Origin: Lactarius indigo
Taxonomy: Eukaryota; Basidiomycota; Agaricomycetes; Russulales; Russulaceae
NCBI GenBank assembly: GCA_025766275.1
Contig: JAFKAC010000143.1
Location: forward strand, 1-64,000
Direction of reading: 5' to 3'
Length of the DNA stretch: 64,000 nucleotides
Shown: positions 55,762 through 64,000 of the stretch, one piece after another
How the letters are laid out: each line of letters opens with the position of its first letter
Numbering within the stretch: the first letter of the stretch is position 1
Notes under the pieces: model-generated
The model's database searches: none
What the model was told of the DNA's origin: nothing
The model's input: only the letters and a program-made list of their open reading frames with translations
Made by a program: the position numbers and the translations under genes

Positions 55762-58700
55762 ATGGCACCCAAAGGTATAAAGGCATCCAAAGTCTTCCAG
55801 AGAAAGTCTAAGGCCAAGATAATCGACTGGGTGACTCGGGAGGGCTCTCGAGGAACTAGAAGCGTCCCAGTTGAAGTGATCACCTCAACAGATTTGCCGG
55901 TACCGAGGAGAGGTGCTGGTGGAAGAGAGATAGACAATCATGAGGCAACTTTGCATGAAACTGATCCTCCAGCTATGGATATCGACGACACATTCTGGAT
56001 AGAGGAGCCAGAACAGAAAAGAGTGAGTTCACTCACACGTCTGTCCTTGACAGTAATTGACATGTCTCAGTCCCAACGTACCTATATGGAGGAGTTTATT
56101 CCTAGGATTGGCCCTTACCTGCGCTGCCTCCTCGATTCTGAGGGCGTCCCTGCTATGACAACGTGTCAGAGCTGCATGTCTGCTCCATTTGAGTGGAGGT
56201 GCACTGAATGCTTTCCTACTCTGGTGCTCTGCAAGGAGTGTTGCCGAAAGTCCCACCAGCGGCTCCCTTTCCACAGGGTCCAGAGATGGACAGGAAAATA
56301 CTTTATTTCATCTTGGATGCGGGAGGTTGGGGTAAGCTTGCGTCTTGGACACTCTGGAGATTTATGCCCCAATCAATTGAATCAAAGCGTGCGTTGCGAA
56401 TCCTTTTATATTTTAAATCACATCCCAATCGATACAGTCACAGATGGACTGCGACGATGAAGACCGCCAGGTCGGCAGCCAAAATGAATATGACACAGCT
56501 GCCGACTTTGGCTTCGGCACAGCTGCCGACCTTGGTTTCAACAACTCAAAACCTGGTCGTCGTGACAAAGACGGAAACCCAATCATTACTGTTATTGATA
56601 GGTCTGGTGTTCATGATATTGGTGTCAGCTGGTGCTGCTGCCCTGAAGCTCCCGAGCACGACATGCAGTTGATGACGGCAGGGCTCTTTCCAGCTACATT
56701 TCGCAACCCAAGGACAGCATTTACCTTCCGGGTGCTAGAAGACTTCCATTTGGATAATCTTGAATGCAAGACAACTCCGAGCCAGTTTTTCAGTCGCCTA
56801 AGGAGACTCACAAATGATGAGTTTCCGAATACAGTGCCGGTAGGAGGATTTACAAGCCTATCTGCCGACGGTAAACTAAGTGGAATACTTAGGACCGATA
56901 TCGGGAGCTTCTGAGGGCCTGCCGACAGTGGAGAGTGCTCATTTCCCGAAAGCGATTTGGTTTTGGGTATGGAGGGGATGAAGAACAGAAGTCAGGATCG
57001 ATGGCTATATTTTGTGCTTTGTGTGCACAACCCGGGATCAACCTCCCTGAAGATTGGAGAGAGTATGAAAATAGGTGCGTTAATAGACATCAGTACCTGG
57101 CAGCTGCCGACATATATCACTTTAGCGACGTCCTTTTTATGCGAGGTTTCATGATGGATGGCAACTTCCAGGCAGAGCACATGAAGATGAGAAATCCAGA
57201 GAATGATATTCCACTTTCCGAAGGCACAGGGTTCATGGTCAGCCGAGAACCATACGAATCGCATCTGAAATCGGCAGTTGAGAGGCGGCAGGTCGGTACT
57301 ACATCTTGTATTTCGGCAGAGGAAAGCTCACACTCAAGCAGAGGTCGACATGCCATGATCACCGTGCAGTAAATAATGTAAACAAGCATAGCTCACACCT
57401 TGAATCAACTGGAATCGGCGCCACAGCCTGTATTCATGGGGCCTTTGTCCCTGATTCTGTTGTTGACTTTCAAAAGGGAGAAGCGTGAGTTTTCATATTT
57501 ATCAATATATGCTAGGTGAAAACCAACCTCCAAAAGCCAGAAGAACATGGACTACTCCATTTTCAAGGCCCTTAACTTTAATATGGAGGGAATAGAGGCC
57601 GCCCTCATCTGCTACGATGTTATGTGTCAATGGAGTGTTCATATGGCGGAGAGGGTTGTCGGCAGCAACTATCTTGAACTTCCCGATAACCTGGAGCTTA
57701 GGTTGGGCATCGGCCTTTTTCACATACACGGACACCAAGATACCTGCTTAGCTAGGTACTCACCCAGCTTTATCAAAGGTGGACGACAAATCGATGGCGA
57801 GACCATTGAAACACTTTGGGCTCCGCTCAATGAGATCACTAGAAGCACAAGGGGGATGTCAACATCACACCGTAGGGAGGTCATAGACGACCACATGAAC
57901 GACTCCAATTGGAAAAAACTTATCGACCTAGGCAAGTTCTTTCCTATGGATGCCACACCGGTGCTCACTCTGGTTGTGTAGTCAATGCCGTGTCTAGACG
58001 CTACCGAAAGGCACTTTCGGCAGCTATGCTGAGCACGGCAGCATTTGAGTCCATAAGTGCATCGGCAAGTCCAGAACGTATTAAGGCTTGGGGTGCCGAA
58101 GAGGAGCACGCACAAAGGGAGCGAGGTCGTGATGTAAAAGTGATGGACATCTATGACATCAAGATGAAACGATGTGGGTCTGGTTGCTCCGTGATTGTTT
58201 TTGCCTAACATGAGGATTCAGTCCCATCGCGTGCAGAAATACTTCTTGATTTGACAGAGAAGGAGATAGAGGGCTCTGGCCATAAGGGGCATGCTACGTG
58301 GCTCAGTAGCGGGTTGAAGATTCAGGAGACGCAGTATGATTTTCGGCAGCTTTCTGAGGGAGACTTCTGATCATGGTTTCACAAAAAATGTAGGTTATCC
58401 CTTCAAGCACTGGAAAGGAAGATTGGGTCCCATCCAACACCAGATCAACAAAGGGATATTGCCTTGAAGCATGCTCGGCTTCAAGAAAGAGTTGACACGT
58501 TCCAAAAGCAGGCGGCTAACATTCTCCGGGCTTCCCCTGACAGTGGAGGTGACTCCTGGGATAACACCCCTTTAAGAGAAAGATATATCGGCATCGAATT
58601 TGATGGCATTGGTGAAGGAGAAGACGATGACGAGTGTGCATCATCTGCCGAAGAACATGATCAATTGCAAGTATCAGGAAATAACTCCACTGACGGCAGT

Positions 58701-59531
58701 ATTGATGCAGAGTATATCCCATTGCATCTCCCCTCACATCTCGGATATGACTGGTGTGACAAAAATGGTGCCGAAGACCTGGCGAAGGCGGAACTTCACC
58801 TAAGGGAGGGCCAACTCAATGACTCTCTGCATCATATTCGCATTGCCCTGGGACACAAATCCTATCTGTTCAGACATGACGTTCGTCCAGCACGTACACA
58901 GAGACTCAAAACGCGTGCTTGGACAGAGGTGCATGCTGCCGAGTCAACTGTTCAACATCATGCTCGGGTGTATACTTGTGCACGGCAAGCAATAGTAGAC
59001 CTTGGCGCCGGCAGCTCTCTCCTTGACAGGTACAAAGTCTTGAGGCGCCAGGACTTGAGTGTCAAGACAAGCGTAATTGCACCCCATGTACGTGGACAAC
59101 GGAACAAATCATTGCCTTGGTTTTGGACAATGGATGTTCGGAGAGATGCCGACGTTGGGGAATGGATGGAAGATTGTACGGGCTACTCTGTTCATACATG
59201 CTTAAGAAATCTAACACTCCACACAGTCTACCGGGTCCATTGGCTTCGAGCAAAAGCTCAAAAAATGCGGTGGATTGAAGAGCTTCAGTGTCTCCAAGTC
59301 GAGATGGACTCTGCCATTAGGTTCTTCAGGCATCAAGAGAAATTTTGGCAAGCAAAGAAGGAGCTCATTGAGCCCCAGTCACAGCCGGGGCATGCTGTGT
59401 GGGCAGCAAGACAAAGCGCTATGTGGAGTTCAATGGCTGTCCAGGCGGGGTCCAAGTTTACTGCTTTGCTTAAGAGTGACCCACCTCCTGAGTTTGCCAA
59501 GGTCCTACTACAGCCAAAAACGAGTAGATAA
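55762..59531 (+). CDS. KDZ (Kyakuja-Dileera-Zisupton) transposase with CxC2-type cysteine cluster
   Basis: A RNase H-fold DNA transposase of the KDZ superfamily. The N-terminus MAPKGIKASKVFQRKSKAK is basic. A CxC2-like zinc cluster (CQSCMSAPFEWRCTECFPTL, LCKECCRKSHQRLPFHRVQR) precedes it, then VHDIGVSWCCCPEAPEHDMQ, FTFRVLEDFHLDNLECKTTP, DRYRELLRACRQWRVL and FCALCAQPGINLPEDWREYE. The core has MMDGNFQAEHMKM, GATACIHGAFVPDSVVDFQK, QKNMDYSIFKALNF, LICYDVMCQWSVHM, RLGIGLFHIHGHQDTC and DGETIETLWAPLNEITRSTR. The Asp of DGNF, the Asp of YDVMCQW and the Glu of ETLW are the likely acidic triad. The C-terminus is long and helical, to PPPEFAKVLLQPKTSR and stop. Exons include 55762-56022, 56068-56388, 56444-56839, 56893-57296 and 57537 to about 57931, continuing to 59531. 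Two junctions (near 57297 and 57932) were not resolved in phase. It looks largely intact, about 1,050 aa. Confidence 0.9.
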
Positions 59532-59534
59532 AAT

Positions 59535-60015
59535 TATTCAAATACATACAGTAATCTCAACTAGTCGTCGGTAGTCATTGGGGGCTAAAATATCGGCAGC
59601 ATCCAATGGCAAGTTGGGCTTGTTTCTATCTACTAAGGGAAGCCATGTGGACAGTGGAATCGCTGCCGATGACGTTGTATTGGCCAATAGCTGGCAGGGA
59701 ACTGGCAAACAACATCCTCACATGGGCCCACAGAACCCATCGTGTTGACCCAAAGTTGTTGGGAGAGCTGCCGAGTGTAGGCCGATGGGTTAAGCTGCCG
59801 AGCCAACACCTCATATGGGCCTATAGTCTCTGTCTATGGCCACCCATTGGCCTATAGAACCCATTGCGCTGGTCTAAAGTTGTCGGGAGAGCTGCCGAGC
59901 ATGGTCCCAGGATCACGTGTATGATTTGGTGGCGTAACCCTACCTTAGATTATTAGGACTCATAGGCAGCTTCCAAAGGCAATATCACACTCCATTCACG
60001 TCACACACTACATAC
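59535..60015. other. Spacer with dispersed TGGGCC/CTGCCGA repeats
   Basis: No gene. Between about 59650 and 59930, phrases such as TGGGCCCACAGAACCCATCG, GTTGGGAGAGCTGCCGAGTG and GTCGGGAGAGCTGCCGAGCA recur in two diverged copies. They combine the TGGGCC core of the satellite with the element B motif. Confidence 0.55.
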
Positions 60016-60016
60016 T

Positions 60017-60708
60017 ATGTCAGCTGAAACAGGCACCTCTATATTAGATGCTGTGCTCACCTGCATCGGCGAGAGAATATCCTCTATCTTGCTCAACTCT
60101 GCCGATAAAGATGAAAAGTATATCGCCAGCTTACACAATGAAGTGGCAAGCATTAATTTTCCATCCAAAACAAGTGGAACACATTCTGATTAGAATTTGG
60201 ATTTAGCTTGCTGCCGTATGGGTCACTGGCCTTTTATCGTCTAGCGGCAGCCCCCCTCATGTGCCAGAGGCAGTCAGGATTGCCTTTCACCATTTTTCGG
60301 ACATCAGGAACCCGGCATCCTATGCAGCACATGATGCAGACCAGAGGCTGAAATGCAAGATTGAGGCATTAGCCATTCCACGATTTAAACTTACGGAGTG
60401 GTGGAAAATTGGAGAAGGGGTGACGATGAAAGAACCATTTGATGTCCGCGATGAGTTAGTAGCAGAGTTGTTGCGTGCTCTAGAGATGGTATGCACCCTG
60501 CTTCATTTACAAGTCCTCAAAGTAACTGGAACTGCAGCAGGAAGCTGGCTCAAGTCTTCGCACTAGGGTAACAGAAAGGTTCAAACAAGCTCGGCAGCTG
60601 TCCAAGAATATCGAGAGCTGCCGCGATTCCATTTATCGCATGTTCGATGATACTTATCGCAGTTTTGAGGCAGAGGCTAACCGTTTGGAGAATGAAAACT
60701 CTGGTTGA
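60017..60708 (+). CDS. Element B small cargo protein, helical C-terminus
   Basis: Exon 1 starts MSAETGTSILDAVLTCIGER and runs to DKDEKYIASLHNE. An intron of about 70 nt (GTGGCA donor, TTAG acceptor) leads to LAAVWVTGLLSSSGSPPHVP, EAVRIAFHHFSDIRNPASYA, LTEWWKIGEGVTMKEPFDVR. A final exon gives VTERFKQARQLSKNIESCRD, MFDDTYRSFEAEANRLENEN, SG and stop at 60706-60708. The N-terminal block resembles the start of the HPLL-type genes in position and length, so it may be a diverged fourth copy. The C-terminal helix is coiled-coil-like. It is convergent with the next gene, 34 bp away. Donor choice at the last intron is uncertain by one base. Function unknown. Confidence 0.5.
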
Positions 60709-60742
60709 CGATTACTGTAGTTCTACACATCACAGAATACGA

Positions 60743-61255
60743 TTACAGCTGCCGATCCTCCCCAATGAAGGCGTCTGCCATAACCATCTCATTGTCCAAA
60801 TCACGCAGAAGTTCCTCCAATAGTTCGATCTTCTCTGATTGCTTATCTTTCAGGAGGTTAGCTCGATCTCTGGCAATTGAAAGCCATCGTGGAGAGACAC
60901 CCTTTGGAGGATCCTGGATTGTTTTAGCTGATGTCAATCAGATGACACTTGAGTTACCTTGTCAATGAGCTTTCCAATCACAGGTTGTAAGAGTGTCACA
61001 CTTTTCGGGACCTCGCTGAAACCTTCGGCATCTGCTGTTGGGCCGGAGGGTCCCACCATTCCTTGCTGGTGTTGACCCACATCAGACTCCATTCCATTGA
61101 GGAGTTTGACCCCATTCCAGAATGCAGATCGCATCTATAGGCATCGGCTCAGCGTTCTAGTAAAGCATTAGTTTTGATACACACACCGCCTCCTTGAAGC
61201 TGTTCTCCTCTGACTCATAGACACCTTGTTTCATCTCTGAGGACTTCCCCTGCAT
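60743..61255 (-). CDS. Element B coiled-coil cargo protein (short form)
   Basis: Start MQGKSSEMKQGVYESEENSF at 61255. Three exons join in frame through introns with GTGTGT/TTAG-type and GTAACT/CCAG signals. The body is MRSAFWNGVKLLNGMESDVG, VTLLQPVIGKLIDK and DPPKGVSPRWLSIARDRANL, then the helix KQSEKIELLEELLRDLDNEM, VMADAFIGEDRQL and stop. About 139 aa. The helix at the C-terminus and the divergent partner on the plus strand (61919) mirror the gene pairs at 41479/41882 and 47332/47574. It is shorter than the other two because it lacks the low-complexity body. Function unknown. Confidence 0.58.
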
Positions 61256-61918
61256 GGTTGATAGATTGTTGATCGGATATCAGTAGATGTCCCTCACAGT
61301 ATGACGTCATAAGCGCTTATGTACACATGCGGATCTATGAATCTGAAACAAGTTACATGGGGTGGCAACAATCTATATCCCCTTCTGATTAGTTGGAATG
61401 GGCCAAAAGCGAGAGAACTGCTGGGTTAGACATGAGAGCTGCCGGGTTAGACATGAGAGCTGCCGGGATAGACACATGAGCTGCCGAGCTGGATACAAGA
61501 GCTGCCGGGCTAGACACTGGCATAGGCCAGCCATATGTTTGTGTTTTGACTGCCGGCTGAACAAATTAAGCCCACGCAAGCAGCACGCATAACACCCAAT
61601 AATCTTCCCTGAAACATCTTCTGAAACGTGCCTGTGTGGGTCAATGGAATCTATGTGTGAGCTCCCAACAAACTTGCGGCAGCCCCAACAATATGCCGGC
61701 AAGTGAAGCGCTTGCCTGGCCCATATAGTACACCCACACACACTGCCGATGAAACTAGATTCCCCTAATAGGATGTTTCACAATATATCTATCTGCATAG
61801 TTGATAATTATGGATGGACATACCCAGGCCACGCTCCTACTGTTTCCTCCTATATATACTCCCGACACCTCTTGCCTTCGATCCATAAGACCATTGACAC
61901 CACCCTTCCTCTGTGACC
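61256..61918. promoter_or_regulatory. Divergent spacer with short GAGCTGCCGG tandem repeat
   Basis: A 660-bp spacer between divergent genes. At about 61415-61530, five copies of a 20-24 bp unit of the type AGACATGAGAGCTGCCGGGT occur, partly matching the element B motif. A TATATATACTCC sequence near 61851 lies about 65 bp upstream of the ATG at 61919 and is a plausible core promoter. Confidence 0.55.
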
Positions 61919-63583
61919 ATGTCAACTTCCAATCTCAGTCTAACCCAGGACGAACAAACTCTTCACCACTATGCAGCTATGCTCGAGAAGGAACTAGAAG
62001 CCTATCATGCATGCATACCTAGAGATGAAAAGGTGTGGAGGAAGAAATTCAGAACGCACTTGGTATTCTAGTCTTCCTACAATCCACTTCTATAAGCTGA
62101 GCTGAGGTCTATACAGAAGACTTCAGTGGACTATTATTTCGGTGCCAATAGAAGAGGCTCTGTACCTCCCCGCATTCACCCACTGTTGTTAAGCCTCATG
62201 GAAGTGATCAGAGAGGGTGGAACCTCTGTGAAAATAAGTTCAGTCTCAGTGAAGGATCCAAGGATTTTGATGAGCAACTATTATACTTCACCAACGGATC
62301 TCCCACCACTGAATATACATTTACCAGGCCAAAATGGTGTGGATCCTCTCTCTGACATTCATGTCTGTCGACTGACATCGGCAGCTTCTTGTCAAGAATG
62401 CATGGACAGTTTGGCATCAGTAGGTGGCATGATGATAAATATGCCATCGGCAGCTTCCAGTCCAGCTCCTATAGCACCTGGGCATCAAGAAAATCCAGCA
62501 GGTGGAAACATAATGACTACCTCAGTGGCAGCTTCTGGTCTAGAACCTATGGCATCTGAACCTCAAGAGCCCTCGGCAGAGATAGGCAATCCAAGAGCCC
62601 CTATTCCCAGGAGGAAGAAGGATTTGTATGCGTCTGGTAGTGGTGTTCGCAGTGAGTCCTGAATTTTGTCATGCAGATGTGTTGAGGAATAAAATTGCCA
62701 AAGAAATTGTTACCAGATCGGCAGCAAAAAGGAGTGCTGCCGATGACACTGGTGAAGCAGCTATCAGCACTACATACAAGACTAGGAGGCGTGCAGGAGT
62801 TAATAATCCGAGTGCAGCTAGGCCAAATATCAAGGGTAAGGGAGAACGGGATAAGAGGACAAGCTCAAGAAAGGGCAAGCCTCTACACCCAGAAGAGGAC
62901 CCTGACAACTGGGAGGATGAAGCTCAACCTCTCAATAAACCAATGGGGGGAACCAATGAGGAGGCGTCGCCAGGTGCATTAGGTCTAGCTTCCATTGGTT
63001 CTATGCTCATCACATTTACCGGCAGCTAAAGAAATTGTTACCAGATCGGCAGCAAAAAGGAGTGTTGCCGATGGTATTGGTGAAGCAGCTATCAGCACTA
63101 CATACAAGACTAGGAGGCATGCAGGAAATAATAATCCAAATGCAGCTAGGCCAAATATCAAAGGTAAGCGGAAACAGGATATGAAGACAAGCTCAAGGAA
63201 GGGCAAGCCTCTACACCCAGAAGAGGACCTTGACAACAACCGGGAGGTCGAAGCTCAACCTCTCAATAAACCAATGGAGGGAACCAATGAGGAGGCATCG
63301 CCAGGTGCATTGGGTCTAGTTTCCATTGGTTCTATGCTCACCACATCGATCGGCAGCTGAAGGCGAAGATAACAATAATATAGTTAAACAGCTCGAATGG
63401 GAGGTCCAGAGTCTAAAGGTCAGATGTGACTGGCAAGAGAAAACAATTAAGGATCTGAAATCCAGATGCGATAGCCATGAGAAGGTCCTTGAGTCACTTC
63501 GGCAGCAAATTGTGGGTCTCCATGAGAGAGGGAAGAGCCTGAATACTACATATTTTGGGGAGAACTATGATCTCATGCCATAG
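61919..63583 (+). CDS. Element B HPLL-type cargo protein with duplicated exon
   Basis: Five exons (61919-62032, 62117-62636, 62677-62973, 63026-63304, 63357-63583) join in frame to 478 aa. Exon 1 starts MSTSNLSLTQDEQTLHHYAA and is 114 nt, like exon 1 of the 47574 gene. Exon 2 opens KTSVDYYFGANRRGSVPPRI then HPLLLSLMEVI, the block shared with the genes at 41882 and 47574. Exons 3 and 4 are near-copies of each other (AKEIVTRSAAKRS, GEAAISTTYKTRR, ARPNIKGK, SRKGKPLHPEED). They are basic and flanked by introns of 52 nt that are also duplicated, in phase 1, so the duplication keeps the frame. Exon 5 encodes a coiled coil (IVKQLEWEVQSLKVRCDWQE, HEKVLESLRQQIVGLHERG) and ends NYDLMP. A DNA-binding or scaffold role is possible but not shown. 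Confidence 0.65.
62692..63356 (+). repeat. Tandem duplication of an exon plus its intron (about 331 bp each)
   Basis: Segments 62692-63024 and 63025-63356 are about 93% alike by eye. Each begins at the shared AAAGAAATTGTTACCAGATC and ends with the 52-nt intron whose acceptor is CGGCAG. The acceptor itself lies within the TCGGCAG-like motif. Confidence 0.85.
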
Positions 63584-63599
63584 CTACACTCCTCATACC

Positions 63600-64000
63600 A
63601 ATATAGGCTCATCAGCAGGATGAATGCATGGGTATTGCAGGTCAATACATGCTTGTCAGAAGAGTACAGATATGAACACTGTGAGCCAACTTCATTGGAA
63701 GAAGAAACTGCAGGCCAATACAAGCACATCGGCAGGACGCACACATCGGCAGAATGGGCCAGTACAAGCTCATCGGTAGGATACATACCTTGACACCATG
63801 GGCCAATACAAGCTATTCGGCAGAATACACACGCTTCTACCGTGGGTCAATACAAGCTCGTCGGCAGCATGTACACTTTGGCGCCATGGGCCAATATAAG
63901 CCATTCAGGAGAATAGACACACAAATTCCATGGGGCAATACAAGCTCATCAGCAGAATATGTATATAAGTACAGCAGGCCAATACAAGCTCATTGACAGA
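63600..64000. repeat. Right-hand tandem array, about 44-bp units with TCGGCAG, running off the window
   Basis: Imperfect units contain CATGGGCCAATACAAGCT followed by CATCGGCAG(AA/GA)TACAC. Copies are seen near 63603, 63643, 63714, 63760, 63798, 63844, 63889, 63933 and 63976. It combines TGGGCC with the element B motif, as in the left-hand satellite, and continues past 64000. Confidence 0.75.

Larger units (their letters stand above)
42750..64000. mobile_element. Element B: KDZ-type composite transposon with TET/JBP gene (right end outside window)
   Basis: The limits are inferred from three signals: the satellite at 42770, the saturation with CTGCCGA/TCGGCAG from there to the window end, and the truncation of the element A gene at 42717. 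Contents in order: satellite, coiled-coil gene (-), cysteine-cluster gene (+), IRLDD gene (-), TET/JBP (+), unknown (+), KDZ transposase (+), small helical gene (+), coiled-coil gene (-), HPLL gene with duplicated exon (+), array. Terminal inverted repeats and target-site duplication were not identified. All genes examined lack stop or frame disruption apart from unresolved splice phases, suggesting a recent copy. Confidence 0.7.

Noticed and set aside
57930..58000. GC-AG intron (GCAAGT) in the KDZ gene
   Set aside because: The donor looks good, but the phase does not match the next exon, so no call was made.
1..64000. tRNA or rRNA genes
   Set aside because: Scanned by eye for GGTTCGA-type T-loops with a matching acceptor stem and found none convincing; a covariance-model search would be decisive.

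Overview
The window looks like a chromosome segment of an agaricomycete-type basidiomycete. Genes are split by many short introns of about 45 to 80 nt with GTNNGT donors, the conserved genes are fungal, and the right half is packed with basidiomycete-type DNA transposons (Plavaka, KDZ) and a fungal TET/JBP dioxygenase. I saw no rRNA, tRNA or bacterial-style operon. Exon limits were read by eye from splice signals and protein continuity, so junctions given as approximate should be treated as such.

Left part, 1-31.7 kb, mostly host genes. After about 4 kb with only weak coding traces come GINS subunit PSF1 (minus), an HMG-box factor (minus), a long gene-poor stretch (8.8-12.9 kb), a large RING-finger protein (minus), condensin subunit 3/Cap-G (plus), an aldo/keto reductase (plus), a Polo-like kinase (plus) and a basidiomycete-type P-loop GTPase (plus). 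Several minus-strand genes need one-base corrections, mostly in or beside C/G runs, to read through. The GTPase gene is interrupted by a 2.2 kb tandem array. Each unit of it is built like a complete small intron (GTGAGT donor, CTGAC branch site, CAG acceptor), separated from the next by exactly three variable bases.

Right part, 31.7-64 kb, mobile DNA. A Plavaka-type transposase gene lacking its N-terminus (34.2-36.7 kb) abuts 'element A' (about 36.75-42.7 kb). Element A carries three cargo genes and short tandem arrays but no transposase in view. 'Element B' (about 42.75 kb to beyond the window end) follows, with a 2.8 kb satellite at its left edge, nine cargo genes including an apparently intact TET/JBP dioxygenase and an apparently intact KDZ transposase with a CxC2-type cysteine cluster, and another short array at its right.

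Elements A and B carry homologous gene modules: a divergent pair of a minus-strand coiled-coil gene and a plus-strand HPLL-type gene, plus a gene with an 'IRLDD' domain. Each element is saturated with its own short CpG-containing motif, GTCCGA/TCGGAC in A and CTGCCGA/TCGGCAG in B. The motifs lie in exons, introns, intergenic DNA and arrays, and cluster in the divergent promoters. I infer that they are recognition sites for element-encoded proteins (transposase, cysteine-cluster or TET-associated factors), possibly a family-specific anti-silencing system. The two most unusual features of the window are these dispersed motifs and the intron-like array.
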